From assembly GCA_025454835.1 (NCBI GenBank), contig JALONQ010000001.1, positions 248,001-312,000 of the forward strand: a stretch of 64,000 nucleotides of DNA, written 5' to 3'. This DNA comes from Bacteroidota bacterium (GTDB lineage Bacteria; Bacteroidota; Ignavibacteria; UBA10030). The notes below the pieces were generated by a model. That model saw only the letters and a program-made list of their open reading frames with translations, was not told the origin of the DNA and searched no databases. Positions 28,103 to 38,390 of this stretch are shown one piece after another. The first letter of the stretch is position 1; every line of letters starts with the position of its first letter. Position numbers and translations under genes: made by a program.

Positions 28103-28206
28103 GCCACAGGGAACACGGAGAGCACAGAGAAGAAATTGAGATGACGACTCTCGATCGGAACTGATCCCATTCCAAGCGGCTCTATGTGCTTTGTGCTCTT
28201 CATGGC
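28103..28206. repeat. Long imperfect inverted repeat of the CACAGAG type
   Basis: The left arm 28103-28130 (GCCACAGGGAACACGGAGAG then CACAGAGA) pairs imperfectly with 28180-28206 (CTCTATGTGCTTTGTGCTCT then TCATGGC) across ~50 bases. The arms resemble those of the element at 1177-1275. It separates the carboxyltransferase and OadG genes. Confidence 0.6.
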
Positions 28207-28230
28207 CAACACATTTCCGCCACATCGGGC

Positions 28231-29781
28231 TTACAGGGGAATATTACCATGTTTCTTCGGAGGATTCGCGTCCCGCTTCGTCCCCAGCATCTCGAGCCCT
28301 TTGATGAGCCGGATGCGGGTCGTGGCCGGAACGATCACGTCGTCGATGTAGCCCTTCTTGGCGGCCGCAAATGGATTGGCGAACATTTCGACGTACATCT
28401 GCTTGAGTTCCTTCCGCTTGTCTGCCGGGCTCTCCGCCTTCTTCAGCTCATCCTGGTAAATGACCTCGACTGCCCCGTCAGGTCCCATCACGGCGATCTC
28501 CGCGGTCGGCCAGGCGAGATTCACATCGCCCCGCAGATGCTTCGAACTCATGACGCAGTACGCCCCCCCGTATGCTTTGCGCGTGATGACGGTCAGCTTC
28601 GGCACCGTGGCCTCGGCGAAGGCGAACAGTAACTTGGCGCCGTTCCGGATGATGCCGTTATACTCCTGCGTCGTACCGGGCATGAAGCCCGGCACATCCT
28701 CGAATGTGACGATCGGAATGTTGAACGCGTCGCAGGTCCGCACGAACCGCGCCCCCTTGATGGATGCGTTGTTGTCGAGGACGCCTGCCAGAACGCTCGG
28801 TTGATTGGCAACGACACCGACCGTTCGACCATTGAGCCGCGCGAAGCCAATGAGTAGATTGCCCGCGAATCGGGGCTGGATCTCGAAGAACTCTCCGTGG
28901 TCCATGATCAGCCGGATCACCTCATGCATGTCATACGGTTTCGACGGGTTCTCCGGGATGATCGTGTTGAGACGCTCGCTGATCCGGTCGATCGGGTCGG
29001 TGCAGGCGCCACGCGGCGGCGCCTCGGTGTTGTTCTGCGGCAGATACGTCAGGAGCGTCTTGGTTTGTGCGATCGCGTCTTCCTCGGACGAAGCAACCAG
29101 GTGGGCCACACCGCTTTTCGTCGCGTGGACCTCGGCCCCTCCCAACTGTTCAGAGGTCACGTCTTCTTGCGTCACCTGCTTGATCACCTTGGGCCCGGTC
29201 AGGAACATGTACGCGTTCTTGTCGGCCATGATGACGAAGTCCGTGATGGCGGGCGAATAGACGGCTCCGCCGGCACAGGGGCCAAGGATGACGGAGATCT
29301 GTGGGACGACGCCCGAATACAGGACGTTCTTCAGAAAGATATCGGAGTAGCCTGCCAGCGCGTCCACGCCTTCCTGAATGCGCGCACCGCCCGAATCGGC
29401 GATCCCGATGAGCGGCGCGCCGACTCGAGCGGCCATGTCCATGACCTTGACGATCTTCTCCGCATACGCCTTTGACAGCGACCCGCCAAAGATCGTGAAG
29501 TCCTGAGCGAACACGAAGACCAGACGACCGTTGATCGTGCCATATCCCGTCACGACGCCGTCTGTCAAGGGCTGTTGTTGCTCCATCCCGAAGTCCGTGC
29601 ACCGATGGGTCACGAACATATCGAACTCTTCGAAGCTTCCTTCGTCGAGGAGCAGTTCGAGGCGTTCACGGGCGGTCCGCTTCCCTTTACCGTGCTGGGC
29701 CTGAATGCGCTTCTCGCCGCCGGCCCGGCGGGCTTCTTCTTGTCGCTGCAGGAGGTCGAGGGTCTTCTTGTCGAGGGACAT
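28231..29781 (-). CDS. mmdA: Methylmalonyl-/propionyl-CoA carboxyltransferase subunit (MmdA/PccB-like)
   Basis: The 516-residue carboxyltransferase moves a carboxyl group between an acyl-CoA and biotin. Motifs: [59 protein letters not shown] and [13 protein letters not shown], all typical of the acyl-CoA carboxyltransferase beta family. The context of an epimerase upstream and OadG, biotin carrier and OadB downstream points to the Na+-exporting methylmalonyl-CoA decarboxylase. Running in reverse as a carboxylase is possible. The ATG at 29781 begins [16 protein letters not shown], the conserved start. Confidence 0.93.
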   Translation of the reverse strand: MSLDKKTLDLLQRQEEARRAGGEKRIQAQHGKGKRTARERLELLLDEGSFEEFDMFVTHRCTDFGMEQQQPLTDGVVTGYGTINGRLVFVFAQDFTIFGGSLSKAYAEKIVKVMDMAARVGAPLIGIADSGGARIQEGVDALAGYSDIFLKNVLYSGVVPQISVILGPCAGGAVYSPAITDFVIMADKNAYMFLTGPKVIKQVTQEDVTSEQLGGAEVHATKSGVAHLVASSEEDAIAQTKTLLTYLPQNNTEAPPRGACTDPIDRISERLNTIIPENPSKPYDMHEVIRLIMDHGEFFEIQPRFAGNLLIGFARLNGRTVGVVANQPSVLAGVLDNNASIKGARFVRTCDAFNIPIVTFEDVPGFMPGTTQEYNGIIRNGAKLLFAFAEATVPKLTVITRKAYGGAYCVMSSKHLRGDVNLAWPTAEIAVMGPDGAVEVIYQDELKKAESPADKRKELKQMYVEMFANPFAAAKKGYIDDVIVPATTRIRLIKGLEMLGTKRDANPPKKHGNIPL

Positions 29782-29853
29782 GGAGGAGGGTCCTGGAATT
29801 TCTACTGAAGATCGGCACGGATCATGGGGCAACGGACGGATGGCAGCGCGAGG

Positions 29854-30270
29854 TTAGATTTGCGTTCGGGGATGCTCGCACAATTCCGTCAGCACTCCCA
29901 TGGTCGACTTGGGATGGAGGAAGGCGATGTTCAATCCTTCTGCCCCCTGGCGCGGCGCGGCGTCGATAAGCTGGATCCCCTTTGCCGCGGCATGATCGAG
30001 GGCGTCCTTGAGGTCATCGACGGCAAACGCGACATGATGAACCCCTTCGCCTTTCTTCTCGATGAACTTCCTGATCGGTCCGTCAGGGGCCGTCGATTCG
30101 AGCAATTCGATCTTGGTCCCGCCCACGCGGAAGAACGCGGTCTTGACCTTCTGGTCGGCGACCTCTTCGATGCCGTAGCATTTCAGTCCGAGCACTTCTT
30201 CATAGAACTTGATGGCCGCGGCGAGGTCCTTGACGGCAATGCCAATGTGCTCGATGTGGGTGGTCTTCAT
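29854..30270 (-). CDS. mce: Methylmalonyl-CoA epimerase
   Basis: The 138-residue vicinal-oxygen-chelate enzyme interconverts R and S methylmalonyl-CoA. It begins MKTTHIEHIGIAVKDL and carries KTAFFRVGGTKIELLES, GEGVHHVAFAVDDL and a C-terminal FLHPKSTMGVLTELCE, giving the two histidines and the glutamates of the metal site. The ATG at 30270 is preferred to an upstream start that adds 38 unconserved residues. It heads the decarboxylase operon, 72 bases before mmdA. Confidence 0.94.
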   Translation of the reverse strand: MKTTHIEHIGIAVKDLAAAIKFYEEVLGLKCYGIEEVADQKVKTAFFRVGGTKIELLESTAPDGPIRKFIEKKGEGVHHVAFAVDDLKDALDHAAAKGIQLIDAAPRQGAEGLNIAFLHPKSTMGVLTELCEHPRTQI

Positions 30271-30466
30271 GTCGGAGACGTCGAAGGTGAGGTCACTGGA
30301 CGGCGAAGAGATCAGGGCATGAATGTGGATCGGGGTGCTTTGGGGCGCAAGAAGGCTGTCGCCGCGGTGAAAAAATCTAGCCATTCATCTCCGCAAATTC
30401 CATCGACTCTTGTTCATGTTTCTGCGGCTCTGTCAAGACTGAGATTCCGAATGCGCGAATCGATGG

Positions 30467-30494
30467 TTGCATCAAATGTGGGAATCGGTATATT
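30467..30494 (+). promoter_or_regulatory. Predicted sigma70-type promoter of the radical SAM gene
   Basis: TTGCAT (30467-30472) and TATATT (30489-30494) with a 16-base spacer lie about 60 bases before the AGGAGGT ribosome site of the downstream gene. Confidence 0.4.
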
Positions 30495-30562
30495 ATGATC
30501 GAGGCTTACCCCCTTCACGCGTCGGGCCTGCCCCGCTCCCTCACTGCACAGGAGGTACGCCG

Positions 30563-32050
30563 ATGCGGATCCTGCTCGTCAACCCCCCCATTCCCGAGAC
30601 GTTCTGGAGTTTCCGCCACGCCATCAAATTCGTCTCGAAGCGTGCCGTTTTCCCACCCCTTGGCCTGCTGACCGTCGCTTCCATGCTGCCAGCGTCATGG
30701 ACGAAGCGGGTCGTCGACATGAACACCACAGCGCTGTCGGACTCCGACATCGTCTGGGCCGACCTGGTCTTCGTCGGTGCGATGTCCGTCCAGGAGTCGT
30801 CCGCGCGCAGCGTTATCGCCAGAGCTCAACGACTTCACCGCACGGTCGTGGCGGGAGGTCCCTTGTTCAGCGCCCGGCCCGATGAGTTCGCTCATGTCGA
30901 CCACCTCGTCCTGAACGAAGCCGAGATCACGCTTCCCTCGTTCCTCAAGGACCTGGCATCCGGCGTCCCCCAACGGATCTGCCGGACCTCGGACTGGGCC
31001 GACATCACGACGACGCCGGTACCCTCGTGGGACCTGATCACGATGAAGCACTATTCCAACATGAACGTGCAGTATTCTCGCGGCTGTCCGTTCGATTGCG
31101 AGTTCTGCGACATTACAGTGCTTTTCGGCCGCCGGCCGCGGACCAAATCCGTGGAACAGCTCCTGAAAGAATTCGACGCATTGGCCGATCGGGGCTGGAG
31201 CGACGAGGTGTTTCTCGTGGACGACAACTTCATCGGAAATCGCACAAAGCTGAAGAACGAGATCCTCCCGGCGATGATCCACTGGCGACGCGGCAGGAAG
31301 CAGCCGTTCTTGCTCAATACGGAGGCGTCGCTCGATCTGGCCGACGATCGGGAGCTGATGCAGATGATGGTCGAAGCGGGATTCACGACCGTCTTCGTCG
31401 GCATCGAATCGCCGCACGAAGAGAGCCTCGCCGAATGCCGCAAAGCTCCCAACCGGAAGCGCAACCTGCTCAGCTCGGTGCGGTCATTGCAGACGCATGG
31501 TTTGCAGGTGCAGGGTGGTTTCATCCTGGGCTTTGATAGCGACCCTGCGACGATCTTCCACCGTATGGTCGAGTTCATTCAGGAGAGCGGGATCGTGACG
31601 GCGATGGTAGGACTCCTGAACGCGCCGGTCGGCACTCGACTTTACCGACGCCTGCGCGATGAAGGACGTTTGCTGACCACGATGTCCGGCGACAATACGG
31701 ATTTCTCGATGAATTTCGTTCCCAAGATGAATCTGGACGCCCTCGTCCAGGGATATCGTCAGGTGCTGGAGTCCATCTACGCACCAAAACAGTATTATCA
31801 ACGCGTGCGCACCTTCCTGCGGACATATCAGCCAGGCCCGTCCGGGCCGATGCGTCTCAGCCGCGTACACTTGCAGGCCTTCGTCAAATCGATCGTGATC
31901 CTCGGGATCATCGGCAAAGAACGTGTCGAGTATTGGAGGCTGTTCTTCTGGTCGCTGTTCACCCATCCGAAGACGTTCCCCATGGCGATCACGCTTTCCA
32001 TCTATGGCTTCCACTATCGCAAGGTCTTGGAGCATTACGGTACGCTCTAG
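30563..32050 (+). CDS. B12-binding radical SAM protein (DUF4070/HpnP-like)
   Basis: The 495-residue protein has an N-terminal cobalamin-binding-like domain (residues 1-~140) and a radical SAM core with C175-x3-C179-x2-C182 in RGCPFDCEFCDI. The C-terminal ~150 residues, with ESIYAPKQYYQRVRTFL, match the DUF4070 tail. The FCDI and FGRRPRTKS wording is shared with the hopanoid C-2 methylase HpnP, but that group is broad and includes many uncharacterised methylases. The start ATG at 30563 follows AGGAGGT (30550-30556). No hopanoid genes are near; the hyp operon starts 153 bases downstream. Confidence 0.88.
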   Translation: MRILLVNPPIPETFWSFRHAIKFVSKRAVFPPLGLLTVASMLPASWTKRVVDMNTTALSDSDIVWADLVFVGAMSVQESSARSVIARAQRLHRTVVAGGPLFSARPDEFAHVDHLVLNEAEITLPSFLKDLASGVPQRICRTSDWADITTTPVPSWDLITMKHYSNMNVQYSRGCPFDCEFCDITVLFGRRPRTKSVEQLLKEFDALADRGWSDEVFLVDDNFIGNRTKLKNEILPAMIHWRRGRKQPFLLNTEASLDLADDRELMQMMVEAGFTTVFVGIESPHEESLAECRKAPNRKRNLLSSVRSLQTHGLQVQGGFILGFDSDPATIFHRMVEFIQESGIVTAMVGLLNAPVGTRLYRRLRDEGRLLTTMSGDNTDFSMNFVPKMNLDALVQGYRQVLESIYAPKQYYQRVRTFLRTYQPGPSGPMRLSRVHLQAFVKSIVILGIIGKERVEYWRLFFWSLFTHPKTFPMAITLSIYGFHYRKVLEHYGTL

Positions 32051-32064
32051 TCCGTCCATGCCGA

Positions 32065-32151
32065 GGGGGGCTCTCTCAGGGTTTCGAGAGACCAGCCGCA
32101 GATTCTCATTACTGCAAAACACGGTCGCGAACTCCCTCATCTGAGCCCCCC
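32065..32151. repeat. Long-range inverted repeat before hypA
   Basis: GGGGGGCTC (32065-32073) and GAGCCCCCC (32143-32151) are perfectly complementary over a 69-base loop, in the gap between the radical SAM gene and hypA. It could fold in a leader transcript or mark the boundary of the hyp operon. Confidence 0.4.
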
Positions 32152-32203
32152 GCCTGAGGCACATTTCTTGCGATTGTCAGCGTGTGCGGAAATCGCACCA
32201 CGT

Positions 32204-32566
32204 ATGCATGAGCTCTCCATCGCGCGCGCGATCGCGACGATCGTCTGCGATCTGGTTCCGCCCTCCGACCGTCCCCACATTCGCAACGTCACGGTCGATG
32301 TGGGTCACGTGTCCGGCATTGTGCCCGATTCGCTTTCCTTCTGCTTCGAAGCGTTGTCGGCCGAACTGAGCCTTCCACCGCACGCCCTCGTGATCCGTCG
32401 CGTGCCGTTCCGCTGCTACTGCCGACCCTGCGCGACAGAGTTCAGCAACGATAGTGGCATTGTCCTCTGCCCGTCGTGCGGCTCAGCCGATACCGAAGTA
32501 CGCTCCGGACGAGACCTGCGCGTAGCCACGATCGAGATCGCCGAATCAAACCAGGACCGAACATGA
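32204..32566 (+). CDS. hypA: HypA, nickel insertion protein for [NiFe] hydrogenase
   Basis: The 120-residue protein delivers nickel to the hydrogenase large subunit with HypB. It starts MHELSIARAI with the Ni-binding MHE and has the zinc-binding pairs CRPC (C73, C76) and CPSC (C89, C92). The start at 32204 is fixed by the need for an N-terminal MHE. The last bases overlap hypB as ATGA. Confidence 0.96.
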   Translation: MHELSIARAIATIVCDLVPPSDRPHIRNVTVDVGHVSGIVPDSLSFCFEALSAELSLPPHALVIRRVPFRCYCRPCATEFSNDSGIVLCPSCGSADTEVRSGRDLRVATIEIAESNQDRT

Positions 32567-33216
32567 GTATCGTCACCGTCGAACGGACCGTGCTGGCGAA
32601 GAATGACGAGATCGCCCGTCAGAATCGCTCGCTCTTCGCATCACTCGGCACGTACGTCATCAACGTCGTCAGCTCCCCCGGCTCGGGCAAGACCACACTG
32701 CTCGAACGCACCCTCGAGCGGCTCACGGACCGTCTGTCGATCGCGGTCGTGGAAGGGGACGTGCAGACCGACATCGACGCACGCCGGCTGGAACGTTTTC
32801 GGATCCCGACCGCCCAGATCGTCACCAACGGCGGATGCCATCTGGAGGCCAATTTGGTCCGAGACGCCATCGCACGATTGCCGCTGAGCGGCGTGAAGCT
32901 GCTCGTCATCGAGAACGTCGGCAATCTCGTCTGCCCCTCGAACTATGACCTGGGCGAACACGACAAGGTGGTCGTCCTCAGCGTGACCGAAGGAGCTGAA
33001 AAGCCGCTGAAGTATCCGGCCATGTTCCAGCGCGCATCCGTTCTCGTGATCAACAAGATCGACCTCCTCCCCTACGTCGACTGCCGACTGGATGAACTGC
33101 GGGCCAACGCGCTCAGCATCAACCCGAGCCTGAAGGTCTTCGAGGTCTCCGCGACCAAAGGAAACGGCGTTGACAGCTGGTGCGACTGGCTTTCCACCAA
33201 AGCGCTCACCCCGTGA
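32563..33216 (+). CDS. hypB: HypB, GTPase for nickel incorporation
   Basis: The 217-residue GTPase has the P-loop SPGSGKTT, the G3/metal region ENVGNLVCPSNYDLGE and the G4 motif NKIDLLPY. It lacks the histidine-rich N-terminal nickel-storage stretch found in some HypB proteins. The start ATG overlaps the hypA stop (ATGA), and its own stop overlaps a GTG start of hypF (GTGA). Confidence 0.96.
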   Translation: MSIVTVERTVLAKNDEIARQNRSLFASLGTYVINVVSSPGSGKTTLLERTLERLTDRLSIAVVEGDVQTDIDARRLERFRIPTAQIVTNGGCHLEANLVRDAIARLPLSGVKLLVIENVGNLVCPSNYDLGEHDKVVVLSVTEGAEKPLKYPAMFQRASVLVINKIDLLPYVDCRLDELRANALSINPSLKVFEVSATKGNGVDSWCDWLSTKALTP

Positions 33217-35540
33217 CTGCCTCCCAGCCGACGGGCGGCCGCACCCGGTCGCGTGTGATGATCCACGGCGCCGTCCAGGGGGTCGGCTTCCGTCCGTTCG
33301 TCTATCGGTTGGCGGTCGAACGAGGACTCTTCGGCTGGGTCACGAACTCACCCCAGGGCGTCGTCATGGAGGTCGAAGGGGATCGCAGAGCGGTCATTGC
33401 CTTTCCAAGGCTCCTGCAGCAGCGAAAGCCCGCCATCGCGCAGATACACAGTTGTGAAGTGCTCGAGCTCGAACCGGTCGGCTACTCGGGGTTCGAGATC
33501 CGTCAAAGCGATCACGCCGGAGCGCGTACGGCGGTGGTCATGCCCGACCTGGCGACATGTCCCGATTGCCTGCGGGAGATCGGTGACCCGACCAATCGCC
33601 GCTATCGCTATCCTTTCACGAACTGCACGAACTGTGGCCCGCGGTTCACGATCATCTCGGCTCTGCCGTATGATCGCCCGTACACGACGATGCGGCGCTT
33701 CGACCAGTGTTCGGCCTGTCGACGCGAATACGATGACCCTTCCGACCGGCGCTTTCACGCCCAGCCGAACGCGTGTCCGGTCTGCGGGCCGCATGTCGAA
33801 CTGCGTAACCGTCAGCGCGAGACGCTGGCCTCACGCTGGGATGCGATCGGGCAGGCGGCGCAGATGGTCCGCGACGGTCTGATCGTTGCGGTGAAAGGGC
33901 TTGGCGGATTCCATCTGATGTGCGACGCGTCCAACGGCACGGCCGTCGCCGAGCTTCGACGACGCAAGCACCGCGAGGAGAAGCCGTTCGCTCTTCTGAT
34001 GCCGTCTCTCGACGCGACCCGACCGTATGTTCATCTTTCACCGGACGAGACCGACATCCTGAGATCAACGGCCTCTCCCATTGTGCTCGCAGAGCGCACC
34101 GCGGCGTCCTTGCTCTTCAGCGACGCCGTCCCGAACGCCAATCCCTACCTGGGAGTGATGCTTCCCTCGAATCCCCTCCATCATCTCTTCATGGGCCTGG
34201 TCGGCCGGCCGGTCGTGGCCACGAGCGGGAACCGCTCCGACGAGCCGATCTGCATCGACGAAGACGAAGCGGCGGTTCGGCTGGGAGACCTCGCCGACGC
34301 CTTCCTGGTCCACGATCGTCCGATCCTGCGGCACGCCGATGATTCGATCGTCCGCATCGTCCTTGGACGCGAACAGGTGCTCCGCCGGGCGCGCGGCTAC
34401 GCCCCCTTGCCCCTGATGGTCGGCCGGGAACTCCCCCCGACGCTGGCCCTTGGCGCCCACCTGAAAAGTACCGTGGCTGTCGCCTCGGGAACACGGATCA
34501 TCGTCGGCCAGCATCTCGGCGATCTGGAGACGGTCGAAGCGCGCAACGCCTTCGAGCGCTCGGCCCGTGACCTTCCGGGGTTGCACGGTGTGGAGCCCTC
34601 CATCGTGGCATGCGACCTTCACCCGGACTACGTCTCCTCCCAGTTCGCCAGGAAGCTGTCTCCGGCTCCCGTCACGGTTCAACATCATCTGGCCCACGTT
34701 CTGGCTTCCATGGCTGAGCACGATCTTGAGGGGCCGGTGTTGGGCGTCTCGTGGGACGGGACGGGCCTGGGTACGGACGGAACGATCTGGGGAGGAGAAT
34801 TCCTTGTCGTGGAACACGGTTCCTGGAGACGCGCGGCAACGCTGCGATCGTTCCGACTTCCCGGTGGCGATGCCGCGATCAAGGAGCCTCGTCGCAGCGC
34901 TCTTGCCGTCCTGACCGAGATCCTTGGACAGGACGTCTTGGATCGGACCGACATTGCAACGCTGACCGCATTCACCGAGGCCGAGAGACGCAGTCTGGTG
35001 CAGATGATCCGTCAAGGCGTGCGATCCCCGGTCACGACGAGCGCGGGACGTCTGTTCGACGCCGTCGCGTCGATCCTCGGGATCCGTCAGAAGGTTCGCC
35101 ACGAAGGACAGGCCGCCATGGAGTTGGAATGGGCTGCCCGAGGGAGCGACGACACAACTGCTTACGATATCCCGCTGAGAAATTCTGGCCAACACTATAT
35201 GCTCGACTGGGAGCCGGCCGTTCGATGCTTGTTGCGGGACCTTGCGGCCGGATGCAGCATCCCGTCGTTGGCCCGCCGGTTCCACTCGACCCTTGCGGAG
35301 GGCATCACCGCCGCGGCGTCAACTGTCGGGATCCCGCACGTGATCGTCACGGGTGGATGTTTCCAGAACGGCGTCCTGACGACGCTGACCGTCGAACGGC
35401 TCCGTCGGGCGGGGTTTCGACCCTTCTGGCATCAGCGGATACCGCCGAACGACGGAGGGATCTCAGCAGGCCAGGCCTATGCAGCGGCGCTCCGGCTCCA
35501 GCCGCTCGAGGCAACGCAGGCCTCGGAGGTATCCGCATGA
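33213..35540 (+). CDS. hypF: HypF, carbamoyltransferase for hydrogenase CN ligand synthesis
   Basis: The 775-residue enzyme makes the carbamoyl group that becomes the cyanide ligands of the hydrogenase iron. Domains in order: acylphosphatase (MIHGAVQGVGFRPFVYRLAV), zinc fingers with CPDC, CTNCGPR, CSAC and CPVC, the YrdC-like domain (VKGLGGFHLMCDA), and the Kae1-like carbamoyltransferase with VQHHLAHVLASMAEH. The GTG at 33213 overlaps the hypB stop as GTGA, which fits the tight packing of the operon; an ATG 33 bases upstream would overlap hypB further. Confidence 0.96.
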   Translation: MTASQPTGGRTRSRVMIHGAVQGVGFRPFVYRLAVERGLFGWVTNSPQGVVMEVEGDRRAVIAFPRLLQQRKPAIAQIHSCEVLELEPVGYSGFEIRQSDHAGARTAVVMPDLATCPDCLREIGDPTNRRYRYPFTNCTNCGPRFTIISALPYDRPYTTMRRFDQCSACRREYDDPSDRRFHAQPNACPVCGPHVELRNRQRETLASRWDAIGQAAQMVRDGLIVAVKGLGGFHLMCDASNGTAVAELRRRKHREEKPFALLMPSLDATRPYVHLSPDETDILRSTASPIVLAERTAASLLFSDAVPNANPYLGVMLPSNPLHHLFMGLVGRPVVATSGNRSDEPICIDEDEAAVRLGDLADAFLVHDRPILRHADDSIVRIVLGREQVLRRARGYAPLPLMVGRELPPTLALGAHLKSTVAVASGTRIIVGQHLGDLETVEARNAFERSARDLPGLHGVEPSIVACDLHPDYVSSQFARKLSPAPVTVQHHLAHVLASMAEHDLEGPVLGVSWDGTGLGTDGTIWGGEFLVVEHGSWRRAATLRSFRLPGGDAAIKEPRRSALAVLTEILGQDVLDRTDIATLTAFTEAERRSLVQMIRQGVRSPVTTSAGRLFDAVASILGIRQKVRHEGQAAMELEWAARGSDDTTAYDIPLRNSGQHYMLDWEPAVRCLLRDLAAGCSIPSLARRFHSTLAEGITAAASTVGIPHVIVTGGCFQNGVLTTLTVERLRRAGFRPFWHQRIPPNDGGISAGQAYAAALRLQPLEATQASEVSA

Positions 35541-35776
35541 ATCCGTACGAAGCCGTCCTTCGTTCGACCGACACGTCGGGACCTTCACGGACCGGATCGA
35601 CCACCGTACGTGGAGCCCTGATCTGCGCGCGGCTGGACCTGGTGCCTGATGCCAACATCGGAGACGTCCTCTTGATCGATTCCGGGGTCGCCGTCGCCGT
35701 TCTTTCGACCGAACCCAAGAAGCCATCCGAAGAGTCTCAAAGGACCATTCATCATGTGCCTGGCCATTCCCGGTAA
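35537..35776 (+). CDS. HypC-like small protein without the N-terminal cysteine
   Basis: A 79-residue reading frame starts at an ATG overlapping the hypF stop (ATGA) and runs 23 bases into hypC. The stretch ALICARLDLVPDANIGDVLL then IDSGVAVAVL lines up with the HypC core in the next gene ([20 protein letters not shown] then FALSRL): shared I-C, L-P/V-P, A, GD and G-x-A positions. It lacks the MCLAIPG start whose cysteine carries the Fe(CN)2CO unit. It therefore looks like a degenerate or specialised HypC paralogue, perhaps binding HypD. The ATGA coupling argues it is translated. Confidence 0.65.
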   Translation: MNPYEAVLRSTDTSGPSRTGSTTVRGALICARLDLVPDANIGDVLLIDSGVAVAVLSTEPKKPSEESQRTIHHVPGHSR

Positions 35777-36014
35777 GCTCATCTCGTTGAACAACGATTC
35801 CACGCCGAAGATGGGCATTGTGAGCTTCGGCGGCATCCAGAAGAACATTTGTATGGAGTGGCTGCCCGAAGCGGCCGTGGGCGACTACGTGATCGTCCAC
35901 GTCGGTTTTGCGTTGAGCCGTTTGGACGAAGCCGAGGCCCTGGAAACGATCCGGATGTTCGAGAAGATGGGCGAAGGCCTCGACGAGCTAGACACGCCCC
36001 CGGAGGGTCGGTAG
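35754..36014 (+). CDS. hypC: HypC, hydrogenase maturation chaperone
   Basis: The 86-residue protein begins [12 protein letters not shown]; the Cys2 that binds the iron centre is present. The C-terminal helix ([15 protein letters not shown]) is complete. It works with HypD to assemble the Fe(CN)2CO fragment and deliver it to the large subunit precursor. hypD starts 1 base after its stop. Confidence 0.96.
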   Translation: MCLAIPGKLISLNNDSTPKMGIVSFGGIQKNICMEWLPEAAVGDYVIVHVGFALSRLDEAEALETIRMFEKMGEGLDELDTPPEGR

Positions 36015-36015
36015 G

Positions 36016-37127
<1,112 letters not shown>

Positions 37128-37131
<4 letters not shown>

Positions 37132-38195
37132 CCCTAGCCCGCGTTCAACCCGACTTCGACGGCGCTGCCTGCCCGATCCCGCTGACCGACTATCCGCACG
37201 TGCTTCTTGCCCATGGGGGCGGGGGCACATTGTCGCAGCATCTCATCGACAAGATCTTTCTCCCGGCCTTCGCCAATGAGGCGCTCGGATCGCTTCACGA
37301 CGGCGCGACCCTGCCGGTAGAACGCGGCGTCCTCGCCGTCTCGACCGATTCGTTCGTGATCGACCCGATCTTCTTCCCCGGAGGCGACATCGGATCGCTC
37401 GCGGTCCACGGGACGGTGAACGACGTGGCCATGTGCGGTGCGCGGCCGTTCGCCATCACGGCGGGGTTCATCCTGGAAGAAGGATTGCCGATGGACGATC
37501 TCTGGAAGATCGCGCAGTCGATGGGGGAAGCCGCCCGCGCCGCAGGCGTTCGGGTGGTCACCGGCGACACGAAGGTGGTGGACCGCGGCAAGGGGGACAA
37601 GATCTACATCAACACGACCGGCCTTGGCATCGTACCGCAAGGCGTGCGCATCGATCCGGCACGGGCGACACCTGGCGATGTCATCCTCTTGAGCGGTCCG
37701 ATCGCCTCACACGGCGTGGCGATCCTCTCCGTGCGGGAGGGGTTGGCCTTCGAAACCCAGGTGACGAGCGATTCAATAGCATTGCACGGCATGGTGGCCG
37801 GTATGCTGGACGCCTTTCCCGATATTCACGTCCTGCGCGACCCGACCCGCGGCGGCGTTGCCTCCGCTCTCAATGAGATCGCCCGGTCGTCCCGACGCGG
37901 AATGCGACTTGACCAATCGGCGCTGCCGATCGCCGAGGAAGTGCAGGGCGCGTGCGAGATCCTGGGGCTCGATCCCCTCTACGTCGCGAATGAGGGAGTT
38001 CTTATCGCGATCGTTCCCCCTGAAGCGGAAGGTCCCGTGTTGAGCGCCATGCAAGCGCATCCGGCCGGTCGCCACGCGCGCAGGATCGGCGCCGTCGTCG
38101 CCGACCATCCCGGCACCGTCGTCATGCGGACGACGATCGGCGGCACGCGGGTCGTCGACATGCTGTCGGGAGAGCAACTTCCCCGTATCTGCTAG
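37128..38195 (+). CDS. hypE: HypE, cyanide-forming dehydratase for hydrogenase maturation
   Basis: The 355-residue protein ends in LPRIC, the C-terminal PRIC whose cysteine accepts the carbamoyl group from HypF. It begins with [20 protein letters not shown] and has [14 protein letters not shown] and the [18 protein letters not shown]-binding stretch. It closes the operon hypA-B-F-(C-like)-C-D-E. No hydrogenase structural gene is in the window. Confidence 0.97.
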
Positions 38196-38390
38196 GGCCG
38201 CTTCCCGATAGACATCTTGTGTTGGAAGCGATCACTCGTGCCCCCCTCGGCCATGCCTCGGTCCTGCTCACGGCTACGCGTGAGCGTGGCCTGGGCTCGT
38301 TTCCCATGCTTCTTTCACAGGACATAGGCTAAGAACCACGGGAAACGGCACGAGCCGCGCGACCCGGTCGGTTCGGCATCGGATCAGGCG

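Noticed and set aside
30271-30562. Cobalamin riboswitch before the B12-radical SAM gene
   Set aside because: I found no B12-box-like conserved core in the leader; only a promoter and a ribosome site are visible.
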